From DSVZ01 sp964568145 (lineage in GTDB: Bacteria > Verrucomicrobiota > Verrucomicrobiia > Limisphaerales > J093), in NCBI GenBank assembly GCA_964568145.1, contig CAZMOZ010000009.1, positions 1 through 64,000 of the forward strand: a stretch of DNA of 64,000 nucleotides. Reading direction: 5' to 3'. The first letter of the stretch is position 1. The number at the start of each line of letters is the position of its first letter. The translations under genes were made by a program, and so were the position numbers. Positions 18,101-24,984 of this stretch are shown one piece after another. The notes beneath the pieces are model-generated. The model did not search any database, was not told the DNA's origin, and saw only the letters and a program-made list of their open reading frames with translations.

Positions 18101-18142
18101 CATCTGCCGGGCTGGCTGACCTTGGGCGAATTCAGCCGGTGA
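15122..18142 (+). CDS. Exported metallopeptidase-like / DUF4832 fusion protein
   Basis: 1006 residues from ATG 15122, which overlaps the upstream stop. A hydrophobic segment near 22-40 is a probable signal peptide. Residues ~80-320 are beta-rich. A zinc metallopeptidase motif HELAH is at 441-445 (PSFVLHELAHAYHHR), with a downstream Glu-rich helix MEYFAETTESFFG near 500 that may supply the third ligand, as in gluzincins. From about 565 a second module begins with DNPLKGFVPYLRADP and continues through LGFVGLGLLGTWGEWHNWP and a C-terminal beta domain. That matches the DUF4832 glycosidase-like architecture, whose members normally stand alone. The fusion of a peptidase-like half to a DUF4832 half is unusual. 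The partner glycoside hydrolase suggests glycan or glycoprotein degradation. Confidence 0.7.
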   Translation: MNGRRPGSPGLAAALSETRRWRRAGVVVSALLAARVAAALPPPPDPGAPTAAARDGLRITASSAPLAPPPDHASVLVHHARDDPGGNTSLRFVESRQVDENKYPPRGVTVFAQAAREQPQRDRDLGQTFVCDRRARLDALFLRIGHAELAVLSNAPGARVAVQWFEVTGPPRLDDRGTPGFAGKFDRLTAPELDDVLEGEAYAPLRVVEGRLPDALRPGDYLKLDFTGDDEFTLEPQRTYAFLLMFLDRAPQRGMTLANEYYGTYIPDPALPLRGHGIRREGGPAFPDDWRARLSQPPGTAGFPDVCTFRDLHFAVTVKPAGRNEPPASVERRDLEGWSVFIRRELLDHAADSTARALELLREQLAEIARVVPRTAVAELRQVPLHLAPAYPGRGPTAEFHPDAGWLRDHGRDPALAAAVEFSNVPEFAAEADRMPSFVLHELAHAYHHRVLPGGFAHPELQAAFARARAGGRYDRVERWHGRGKARTFERAYAMTDAMEYFAETTESFFGRNDFFPYTREELRAHDPDMFALLARLWGAPAEAEPNAAALAIPGRVGSANPAPVPRTGATDQPIQLAYAPAPPDNPLKGFVPYLRADPTFPHSLEWDYTKLSEVMSGPTNFNWAPFEAKLAAAASRGHQFFARFYLEWPGRSTGVPQYLIDAGLTMRRWTNTNTQPWPPAIDHTPDYEDPRLRAALTNFIHAFGRRYDGDPRLGFVGLGLLGTWGEWHNWPNDQWFASKTVQREILDAYEAAFQKTRLVARYPAGPNDPRYAANHTRALGYHDDSFAWATVHTGKPGDAWFFETRLRAAGALDKWRTQPIGGEVRPEVWPCLFDEPGCAPKGQEFDRCVAATHASWLCNEGVFRGQVQGTARERALRAAQRLGYELHVTGVELAVTGGELVVSLTVTNTGVAPFYYDWPVELGALEGTGGLAATWRTDWKLTGILPGEPAAVWRFQAGTRALPAGTYHLLLRVPNPLPNGPPLRFANQTQDRHLPGWLTLGEFSR

Positions 18143-18316
18143 AAGCCATCGTCACATGGCTTCCAGCCGGCATTCCCTTGCCACCCTTCCTTGACCGCCA
18201 TCAGGGGCGCGGGCGGTTCCAGATGGCGCGGGGACCGAGGCCAGGGCATCAGACGGCCAGGATTCCGCACCCGACTTGAAGCAAGTGCCCTCCGACCCGG
18301 CCTCGCATGACTGTTC
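18143..18316. other. Short intergenic stretch upstream of MITE copy A
   Basis: No gene is seen. The stretch continues from the end of the DUF4832 fusion gene to the MITE-like element and has no strong hairpin. Confidence 0.4.
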
Positions 18317-18465
18317 TAGAGCGTTTTCAATAAAACGGTGGCCGCTGGCGACAGCGTTTTCGGAGCGCGGCTTCACGCCGCTTCCACGCCCGTCTGCCCG
18401 AGCACGTTGTAGCGGGCTGAAGCCCGCGCTCCCCACGCGGCCACAGCTTGAATTAAACCGTTCTA
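18317..18465. mobile_element. 149-bp MITE-like element, copy A
   Basis: It starts TAGAGCGTTTTCAATA and ends in AATTAAACCGTTCTA, an imperfect terminal inverted repeat bounded by TA. The body includes GCTTCACGCCGCTTCCACGC and GCGGGCTGAAGCCCGCGC hairpins. A second copy of exactly the same length lies at 57906-58054 and is very similar throughout. It has no coding capacity. TA-bounded ends suggest a non-autonomous relative of a Tc1/IS630-type element; no such transposase is present in this window. Confidence 0.75.
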
Positions 18466-18547
18466 ACTTCCTGGCTTTCGAGGGTCATGGAGTGTTCTGC
18501 GGCCAACGTCGTATCTACTGGGCGCTTCCCACGTTTTCACTGTTCGC

Positions 18548-19105
18548 TCAGCGGCGGGCCTCGCGAATCGCCTGATACAACCAGGCCTTTGAATAGGTCC
18601 ACCAGCGCACGGCGGTCGGTTCGGAAATGCCCAGGACCTGGCCGGCTTCCTTCAGACCCAGGCCGGCGAAGTAACGCAGCTTCACCAATTCGGCCTTCTG
18701 CGGGGCGTGCTGGCTGAAACGGTCCAGGGCCTCGTCCACGGCCAGCAACTCGTCGTCCTTCATCGGCGCGGCGATCTCGACTTGCTCCACGTCCACACGC
18801 TGCTGGCCGCCGCCGTGGCGACGGGCCCGCCTGCGGCGGGCGCGGTCAATGAGGATGCGCCGCATGGCCTCGGCGGCGCAAAAGAAGTGCGCGCGGTTTT
18901 GCCAGGCAGGTTGCTCATCGCCGCCGAGGCGCAGCCAGGCCTCGTGAACCAAGGCGGTGGGCTGAAGGGTTTGGGAGCCGGACTCGGCGGCCATCCTGCG
19001 CGCGGCGAGCTGGCGTAACTCGTCATAGACCAGCGGGAGCAATTCCTCCGCGGCCCTGGGGTCGCCTTGCTGCGCGCGGTCGAAGATGCGCGTCACCTCG
19101 CTCAT
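18548..19105 (-). CDS. ECF-type RNA polymerase sigma factor
   Basis: 185 residues from ATG 19105. Region 2 lies near residues 10-85: FDRAQQGDPRAAEELLPLVYDELRQLA and TLQPTALVHEAWLRL, then NRAHFFCAAEAMRRILIDRAR. An Arg-rich linker follows, then region 4 near 125-180 with KLRYFAGLGLKEAGQVLGIS and a terminal recognition helix. This is the sigma subgroup of Planctomycetes/Verrucomicrobia that is normally followed by a Pkn2-type Ser/Thr kinase. Here the only kinase is a truncated remnant upstream at 19638-20180, separated by a VOC gene. Its target promoters are unknown. Confidence 0.9.
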   Translation of the reverse strand: MSEVTRIFDRAQQGDPRAAEELLPLVYDELRQLAARRMAAESGSQTLQPTALVHEAWLRLGGDEQPAWQNRAHFFCAAEAMRRILIDRARRRRARRHGGGQQRVDVEQVEIAAPMKDDELLAVDEALDRFSQHAPQKAELVKLRYFAGLGLKEAGQVLGISEPTAVRWWTYSKAWLYQAIREARR

Positions 19106-19188
19106 CGCCTGACTTTACCGCGTTGGGCGATGGGCCATCAAGGCGACGATCCGCCTCGGATCTTCAAGTCTCTTCGGATCCCGCGCGC

Positions 19189-19620
19189 TTACGCTTTCTG
19201 CCCCGTCACCGGCGTGGACAAGCCGATGATCGTTCCCTCGGGAGCGCGCAGGTAAGCCACGGTGGCGCCCCACGGCATGACTTTCGGTGGCGCCAGCGGG
19301 ACGGCTCCCGCGGCCACGGCGCGGGCGAACGCCGCCGTCGCATCGCAGGTGAGGAAGGCGATTTCAACTCCCGACGGCTGGCCGGATTCGGACCGCTGGT
19401 AATGGTCGGGCATCAGCATCGCCCCGAGTTGATGCGAGGCAAATGCCACGAGACTGCCGCCGGTTTCCAACTCGCCGTATTGCAGCGCCTCGTCGAAGAA
19501 ACGCGTCGCCAGGCCAAACGCGCGCCGGTAGAAGTCGAGCGCCGCGGGCACGTCGTCGACGTAAATTGCCGTGCCTCCGAATCCCACGTGGAACTCACCG
19601 ATCAGTCCTGGTTCACTCAT
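19189..19620 (-). CDS. VOC family (glyoxalase/bleomycin-resistance-like) protein
   Basis: 143 residues from ATG 19620; a GTG at 19641 would add 7. Two beta-alpha-beta-beta-beta units are visible. The first is GGTAIYVDDVPAALDFYRRAFGL and the second is VEIAFLTCDATAAFARAVAAGA with the typical ending VAYLRAPEGTIIGLSTP. VOC proteins bind a divalent metal and act in isomerisation, dioxygenation or antibiotic sequestration; the substrate is unknown. It lies between the truncated kinase and the sigma factor in the same orientation. Confidence 0.85.
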   Translation of the reverse strand: MSEPGLIGEFHVGFGGTAIYVDDVPAALDFYRRAFGLATRFFDEALQYGELETGGSLVAFASHQLGAMLMPDHYQRSESGQPSGVEIAFLTCDATAAFARAVAAGAVPLAPPKVMPWGATVAYLRAPEGTIIGLSTPVTGQKA

Positions 19621-19637
19621 AGGCAGAAGCGGGTGCG

Positions 19638-20180
19638 TCACTCAGCCGGCCCTGGGGGACGTGAGATTTGAGATTTGAAACTTGAGATTCCAGAAGAGCG
19701 GGCACCCGTCGTTCCGGCATCGAGGACCCTGGCAATGTTCGGATGGTCCATCAGCGCCAGCGCCTGGCGCTCGGCCTCGAACCGCGCGACGACCTGCTTG
19801 GTGTCCATTCCGAGCTTGATGACCTTCAGGGCGACGCGCCGCCGCACCGGCTCGGTCTGCTCGGCCACATAGACCGCCCCGCAGCCGCCTTCGCCGAGCT
19901 TCTGCAGGAGTTTGTAGCGGCCAATGCGGGTGCCCAGGGGCTCCGCGACCGGAATCGCCTGCCGGACGGACTCTTCCGGGCAACCCGCGTCCCCGGCGGC
20001 CGGGTGCTCCAGGAACGCGCCCACGCCGGCCTGGGCCGCCAGCAGCGCCTCGAGGCGCCGCCGCAGATCGGGCTCGCCGGCGCACGCGGCGTCGAGGTAA
20101 GCCGCCCGCTCCGTCGGAGAAGGCAATTGAAGCGCCGCCGAGAAGATGGTCTCTTCGGATCGTTGGTCGTCGCCGCTCAT
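19638..20180 (-). pseudogene. Truncated Ser/Thr protein kinase (N-terminal lobe only)
   Basis: The frame from ATG 20180 encodes a typical N-terminal extension (DDQRSEETIFSAALQLPSP), then kinase subdomain I (LGEGGCGAVYVAE), the ATP-anchoring Lys in RRVALKVIKLG and helix C (EAERQALALMDHPNIARVLD). It then runs into unrelated sequence and stops. The activation loop, catalytic HRD/DFG motifs, membrane segment and repeats normally present in this kinase family are absent, so it cannot be an active kinase. The break lies near 19700-19720, beside a simple AAATCTCAAATC-type stretch, suggesting a deletion. Confidence 0.85.
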
Positions 20181-20436
20181 GTTGACGCCTTTCGCTGTCG
20201 GTCCACCCATACATGCGGAATGGGGCGAGTCAAACGATCGCCCCTTCGTGCGAAATCCGGGCTCGCCGGGGGCACCCGGTCGCGCCCCCCGCCGGCGGGG
20301 CTCCGCCGCTCCATGTCGTTTGGCCCCCGCCCGGAACGGGTTCAGCCTGGGTCATGGTTGGACTGGCGCAGACCCCGAGCCGCTCGTAGGCTTCACGCCC
20401 AGGGCAAATCCCCTCCTCCGCGTCCTGCGCTGCGGT

Positions 20437-21831
20437 GTGGCCCTTTTGGCCTGGACGCTCCCGGGGGCCGGTCTGGCCGGCGAGTTCCAGGCCGGCTTTG
20501 CCACGGCAGACATCACGCCGCCGGTCGGCTGGCGGCGCGCTGGTAATTACACCGAGTTCGTCAGCACGGGCGCCCACGACCCGTTGTTCGCCAAGGCGCT
20601 GGTGTTGTCGCAGGCCGGGACCACCCTGGCGTGGGTCGGCAACGACCTGTGCTCCGTGCCGCGCGAACTCACGGACCGCGCCCGCCAGCGTGCCAGCGAG
20701 AAGACCGGCATTCCGGCGGCGAACATCGTCATCACCGCCACGCACACGCACGGCGGGCCGGAGTACTTCGGGCCGCTGCGCGACTTTCTTCACGCCCGCG
20801 CGCTGAGGGAAAACGGCGGCCAGGATCCGCGCGAACCGCTCGACTACCAGGCGCTGCTGGTGGACCGCTGGGTGGACGTCATCGTGAAGGCCCACGCGGC
20901 GCGCCAGCCGGCGAAGCTCTCGGTGGTGGTGCCGGAAGCGCGCGGCCTCGCCTTCAACCGGCGCTTCCTGATGAAGGACGGCTCGACCGGCTGGAATCCC
21001 GGCAAACTCAACACGAACATCTTCCGCCCGCTCGGCCCCACCGATCCCGACCTGCCGTTTGTGCTGGCGCGCGACGCGGCGTCCGGCCGGCCGCTGGGTT
21101 CGCTCACGGTGTTTGCCATGCACACGGCGATTTACGGCGGCGCGCCGTTCGGCGCGTGTTATCCGGGCCATCTCCAGACGCAGCTTCGCCGCCGGCTCGG
21201 CGCGCCGGACTTGATTTCCCTCTTCAGCGAAGGTTGCGCGGGCGACGTGAACCACATTGACGTGAACAGCGCCGACCCGCAGGACGGCGAGTCTTATCCG
21301 CCCGTCGTGGGCGCGCGGCTGGCCGAAACCATCGCCGCCGCCTTGGCGTTCGCCCGCCCCATCGCCGCCGGCCAGCTCGCGATGCGCAGCGTGACCATCC
21401 ACTCGCCCGTCACGCCGATCACCGACGCCGAGTACGCCGCGGCGAGGCGGCTCATGGAGAACCTCGATCGCAGTGACGCGCCGTTCCTGACCGTCGTGGA
21501 CGCCTGGCGCAAGATGTTCCAGCGCGAATTCTGGCAAAAGCACGGCGGCAGGCTGCCGCAGGAAATCCAGGCCATCCGGCTGGACCGCGACACCGCCGTG
21601 GTCGCGTTGCCGCATGAGGTGCTGGTCGAGCTGGGCCTGGCGATCAAGGCGGCGTCGCCGTTCCGCACGACCCTCGTGGTGTCGCTGGCCAACGATCTGG
21701 ACTTTTACATCCCCACGCGGCGGGCGTTCGAGGAAGGCCATTACGAGCCCACGACCTGCCCGCTGGAGCCGGGTTGCGGCGAACTGCTGGTGCAGGCGGC
21801 GGTCAAGCTGCTCAACGAACTCAAGCCATGA
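20437..21831 (+). CDS. Exported neutral/alkaline ceramidase-like enzyme (start uncertain)
   Basis: The reading frame is unmistakable from about 20470: EFQAGFATADITPPVGWRRAG, the THTHGGPEYFG metal-site region, NHIDVNSADPQDGE and C-terminal FYIPTRRAFEEGHYEP. These match the neutral/alkaline non-lysosomal ceramidase N-terminal domain family. The first in-frame ATG is at 20146, inside the divergent kinase remnant, so I used the GTG at 20437, which gives a short hydrophobic leader ending in AGLAG; a TTG at 20320 is an alternative. Many planctomycete and verrucomicrobial homologues are not true ceramidases and sit in sugar catabolism clusters. The protein is ~464 aa, shorter than full ceramidases, and lacks their C-terminal Ig-like domain. 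Confidence 0.75.
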   Translation: MALLAWTLPGAGLAGEFQAGFATADITPPVGWRRAGNYTEFVSTGAHDPLFAKALVLSQAGTTLAWVGNDLCSVPRELTDRARQRASEKTGIPAANIVITATHTHGGPEYFGPLRDFLHARALRENGGQDPREPLDYQALLVDRWVDVIVKAHAARQPAKLSVVVPEARGLAFNRRFLMKDGSTGWNPGKLNTNIFRPLGPTDPDLPFVLARDAASGRPLGSLTVFAMHTAIYGGAPFGACYPGHLQTQLRRRLGAPDLISLFSEGCAGDVNHIDVNSADPQDGESYPPVVGARLAETIAAALAFARPIAAGQLAMRSVTIHSPVTPITDAEYAAARRLMENLDRSDAPFLTVVDAWRKMFQREFWQKHGGRLPQEIQAIRLDRDTAVVALPHEVLVELGLAIKAASPFRTTLVVSLANDLDFYIPTRRAFEEGHYEPTTCPLEPGCGELLVQAAVKLLNELKP

Positions 21832-22181
21832 CGGAATTCCCGACGGAGTTCAATTCGCCGGGCGGGCACGCGAGCGGTGCGGCGGTTGAGCCGTTTCCGA
21901 AGGCATCCCGGGCGCATCTCAATTTCGTGCCGGCAGTATCGCCTGCCGGGCGGGTAGCCGGCCCCTGGCTCAGGGGCCGGACCCGTCGCCCCTCAGTGAG
22001 GGGCGACGGGTCCCCGACGGCGGGAAGCCTTGCTCCCCTTTTACTCAGGCGCACGTCCCCGGCACTTCCGGCCGTTTCCATCGCGTGCAAAAATATGATG
22101 CGCCCAGGCATCCCATCTCGCGGCAATGCGTGTAGCCAGGAGCAGGCGGACAGGGTTCAATCGGCCGGACCTGCGACCACC
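21832..22181. repeat. Composite repeat region: double hairpin plus attached 70-bp block
   Basis: No gene is present. At 21951-22015 two adjacent hairpins occur: GCCGGCCCCTGGCTCAGGGG/CCGG and GTCGCCCCTCAGTGAGGGGC/GAC. From about 22019 to 22090 follows a block with GGCGGGAAGCC, CTCCCCTTTTACTCAGGCGC and ACTTCCGGCCGTTTC. The same composite occurs in reverse orientation at 37494-37630. Single double-hairpins occur at 34177, 47696 and 59249. Confidence 0.7.
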
Positions 22182-23225
22182 ATGAAACCATTCAACGTCG
22201 GCATCGCGGGCTACGGCTGGGCGGCCACGGCGCACATCCCCGCCATCAACGCCACCCGGCACGGGCAGGTCACGCGCATCTGTTCCTCCCGCCCGCTCAA
22301 CGCAGCCGAGCTCTCCGCCCGGCATGGCTGCGCCCTCCAGACCAGCTCGGACTACGCCACGCTGCTCGCGGACCCGGACATCCACGTCGTTTCGATTTGC
22401 AGTTATCACGCGCGGCACAAGGAGCAGGCCATCGCGGCGGCGCGCGCCGGCAAGCACATCATCTGCGAAAAGCCGCTGGCGTTGTCGCTGGCCGACGTGC
22501 GCGCGATCGAAGCGGCCGGGCGCGCGGCGGGCGTGGGGTTTTGCATCTGCTTCGAGCTGCGCTTCTCGGCGCAGTTCCGCGCCACCAAAGCCCTGCTCGC
22601 GGCGGGCCGCCTCGGCCGCATTCACTACGGCGAGGTTGACTACTACCACGGCATCGGGCCGTGGTACCGCGAGTACGAATGGATCACGCCGAAGCGCGCC
22701 TGCGGCAGCAGCCTGCTCGCCGCCGGCTGCCATGCCCTGGACGCGCTGCTACTCTGCCTGGGCGACGACGTGGAGGAAGTCTTCAGCTACGGGGCGAAGT
22801 CGGCGCACCCGACGTTCGCGGCGTACGAGTATCCGACGAGCACGACGACGCTGCTGAAGTTCAAGGACGGCACGGTGGGCAAGTGCGCGTCGGTGATTGA
22901 TTGCTGGCAGCCCTACTACTTCCACACGCACTTGGTCGGCAGCGAAGGCAGCCTGCTCGACAACCGGTTTCACTCGAACGCGCTCCACGGCGACGACCGG
23001 CAGCGCTGGAAGGAACTTCCCTTCCAGCCCGTGGATTCCGGCGACGTGGCCGACCATCCGTACCAGACGCAGTTCGACGCCTTCTTCGAGTCGTTGGCGA
23101 AAGGCGAGGCGATGCCGCTGACCGGCTTGCTGGAGGCCGTGCGCACGCACGAAGTCATCTTCGCCGCCGACCGGTCACTGGAGCTCGGCCGACCGGTGAG
23201 AATGGAGGAGATCCATGAGCGATAG
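22182..23225 (+). CDS. Gfo/Idh/MocA family oxidoreductase
   Basis: 347 residues from ATG 22182. The N-terminal Rossmann motif GIAGYGWAA is near 7-15 and the signature CEKPLAL near 95-101. The C-terminal substrate domain contains GSSLLAAGCHALDALL, with the expected conserved Gly and His of this fold. The family oxidises or reduces sugars, sugar-1-phosphates or inositols with NAD(P). No export signal is seen, so it is cytoplasmic. It is the first gene of a tightly packed plus-strand cluster; the next gene overlaps its end by 11 bases. Confidence 0.92.
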   Translation: MKPFNVGIAGYGWAATAHIPAINATRHGQVTRICSSRPLNAAELSARHGCALQTSSDYATLLADPDIHVVSICSYHARHKEQAIAAARAGKHIICEKPLALSLADVRAIEAAGRAAGVGFCICFELRFSAQFRATKALLAAGRLGRIHYGEVDYYHGIGPWYREYEWITPKRACGSSLLAAGCHALDALLLCLGDDVEEVFSYGAKSAHPTFAAYEYPTSTTTLLKFKDGTVGKCASVIDCWQPYYFHTHLVGSEGSLLDNRFHSNALHGDDRQRWKELPFQPVDSGDVADHPYQTQFDAFFESLAKGEAMPLTGLLEAVRTHEVIFAADRSLELGRPVRMEEIHER

Positions 23226-23679
23226 CCCGGCGAGTTCCATCGAAACCCTGCCGCCCGCGCTCTACGATGCGATCTGCTTCGAACCGGGCGCGCGGCCCCG
23301 GCTGGAGCGGCTGCGCGAGCTGTTTGCCACCGACGGCCGGCTCGCCCACGTGAAGCCCGAGGGCGTGGAAGCGATGGTCGTCGAGACCTTCATTGCCCGG
23401 TTTGTGGAACAGGTTCGGCTGGGCCGGTTGCAGTCGTTTCACGAGCGGGAGATCACGCGCGAAATCCGTCGCTTCGGCAACGTGGCCCAGGTGTTCAGCA
23501 CGTACGAAGCGCGCTGGCGGGCCGGTGATTCGGAGCCGTGCGCACGCGGCATCAACAGCATCCAGCTCTGGTTCCAAGACGGCCGCTGGCACGTCGTCAG
23601 CCTGATCTGGGATGACGAGCGGCCCGGCAACCCAATTCCGCCCGAACACCTCGGCGCGTTCGCGAATCGCAAATCGTAA
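23215..23679 (+). CDS. NTF2/SnoaL-like small protein
   Basis: 154 residues starting inside the upstream gene. It has the cone-like alpha+beta layout of the NTF2 superfamily: N-terminal helices ending with FIARFVEQVRLGRLQSFHERE, then strands 'INSIQLWFQDGRWHVVSLIW' with the terminal DDERPGNPIP motif often seen in this subgroup. There are no catalytic residues that would define a reaction. It is translationally coupled to the oxidoreductase before it and only 5 bases from the aminotransferase after it, so it probably works in the same pathway as an isomerase, dehydratase or binding protein. Confidence 0.75.
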   Translation: MSDSPASSIETLPPALYDAICFEPGARPRLERLRELFATDGRLAHVKPEGVEAMVVETFIARFVEQVRLGRLQSFHEREITREIRRFGNVAQVFSTYEARWRAGDSEPCARGINSIQLWFQDGRWHVVSLIWDDERPGNPIPPEHLGAFANRKS

Positions 23680-23684
23680 ATCCC

Positions 23685-24956
23685 ATGACCACCCTCGCCC
23701 TCCACGGCGGCGCGCCCGCCGTCAAAGACAAGCTCCCGCACTGGCCCAGCTTCGATGACGCCGCCATCCGGTCCGTCGAAGAAACGCTCCGGTCCGGCAA
23801 GGTGAATTACTGGACCGGCCGGAAGGGCATGGAATTCGAGAAGCGCTTCGCCGCCTGGCAGGGCAGCCGGTACGCCGTGAGCGTCGCCACCGGCACGGCG
23901 GCGTTGCACGTCAGCCTCACCGCGCTGGGCCTCGGGCCGGGCGACGAAGTCATCGTGCCGAGCTACACCTTCATCGCCTCGAGCTTCTCCATCGTGCAGG
24001 CCGGCGCCATTCCGCGCTTCGCCGACGTGAACCTCGACGACCACTGCATCAGCGTCGAGTCGGCGGAGAAGCTGGTCACCGACCGCACGCGGGCCATCAT
24101 GCCGGTGCACCTGTACGGCAACGTCTGCGATATGGACCGCATCCGCGCCTTCGCGGCGAAGCACAAGCTGTTTGTCATCGAGGACAACGCCGAGGCGTTC
24201 GGCGGGGTTTACAAGGGGAGAAAGACCGGCACGCTGGGCGACATCGCCGGCTGCAGCTTCTGCCAGAACAAGACCTTCACCACCGGCGGCGAAGGCGGGA
24301 TGGTCACGACCGACGACGAAGACCTCGCCTGGGCGGCGCGCAGCTTCCGCGACCACGGCTACGACGTGAAGGACCGGCTCAACCTCCTCGAGATGGAGCA
24401 GAAGCTCTCGTACATCCACAACATGGTCGGCTGGAACTACCGCCTGACGGAGATGCAGTCCGCCATCGGCCTAGCCGAGCTGGACCGCATGGACACCTGG
24501 AACCTGCCCCGCCGCCGCCGCAACGCGCGCATCATCCTCGACGCGCTGAAGGACGAGCCGCTCGTCAAGACCCGGCCCATCGACACGCCCGAGCGGCAGA
24601 ACGGCTGGTACGTGATGGCCTTCTCGCTCGACATCGAGAACATGCGGTGCGACATCAACGAGTTCGTGCAGGCCGCCGGCGCCGAGGGCGCGCCGTGCTG
24701 GAAGGTGTTCTGGCCGCAATGCCACACCGAGCGCGCCTTCCGCGAAGGCAACGCGTTCGGCCGTTCCGGCTTTCCGTTCAAGTCCAGGGAATACACCGAC
24801 CCGGCCAGCGTGGATTACACGAAAGTCGAGGTGCCGAACGCGCTGTGGCATCAGACACACACGTTCACCTGCTTCGCCTTCCCCACCTACGAGCCGCACC
24901 ACTGCGAGCAGATCGGCGAGGCGCTGAGCAAAGTCATCCGAGCGTATGCCCGCTGA
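23685..24956 (+). CDS. DegT/DnrJ/EryC1/StrS family PLP-dependent aminotransferase
   Basis: 423 residues. The PLP lysine is Lys196 in CSFCQNKTFTTGGEGG, with the cofactor-contact aspartate in IEDNAEAFGG near 166-174 and substrate-loop SYTFIASS near 93-100. The MTTLALHGG opening and overall length are typical. Family members move an amino group from glutamate or glutamine to a keto-sugar (or the reverse). Together with the flanking Gfo/Idh/MocA proteins the context suggests an amino-sugar or aminocyclitol conversion, though synthesis and degradation cannot be told apart from sequence. Confidence 0.92.
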   Translation: MTTLALHGGAPAVKDKLPHWPSFDDAAIRSVEETLRSGKVNYWTGRKGMEFEKRFAAWQGSRYAVSVATGTAALHVSLTALGLGPGDEVIVPSYTFIASSFSIVQAGAIPRFADVNLDDHCISVESAEKLVTDRTRAIMPVHLYGNVCDMDRIRAFAAKHKLFVIEDNAEAFGGVYKGRKTGTLGDIAGCSFCQNKTFTTGGEGGMVTTDDEDLAWAARSFRDHGYDVKDRLNLLEMEQKLSYIHNMVGWNYRLTEMQSAIGLAELDRMDTWNLPRRRRNARIILDALKDEPLVKTRPIDTPERQNGWYVMAFSLDIENMRCDINEFVQAAGAEGAPCWKVFWPQCHTERAFREGNAFGRSGFPFKSREYTDPASVDYTKVEVPNALWHQTHTFTCFAFPTYEPHHCEQIGEALSKVIRAYAR

Positions 24957-24984
24957 ATCTCAAAGCTCGAATCTCAGATCTCCA

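Noticed and set aside
19640..19700. GAGATTTGAGATTTGAAACT-type stretch as a binding site array
   Set aside because: Similar AAATCTCAAATC-like simple sequence occurs between 23668-23684 and 24955-24984 in unrelated contexts, so it is better read as low-complexity spacer.
20146..20436. ATG 20146 as start of the ceramidase-like gene
   Set aside because: It lies inside the divergent kinase remnant and would put ~95 non-homologous residues before the signal peptide.
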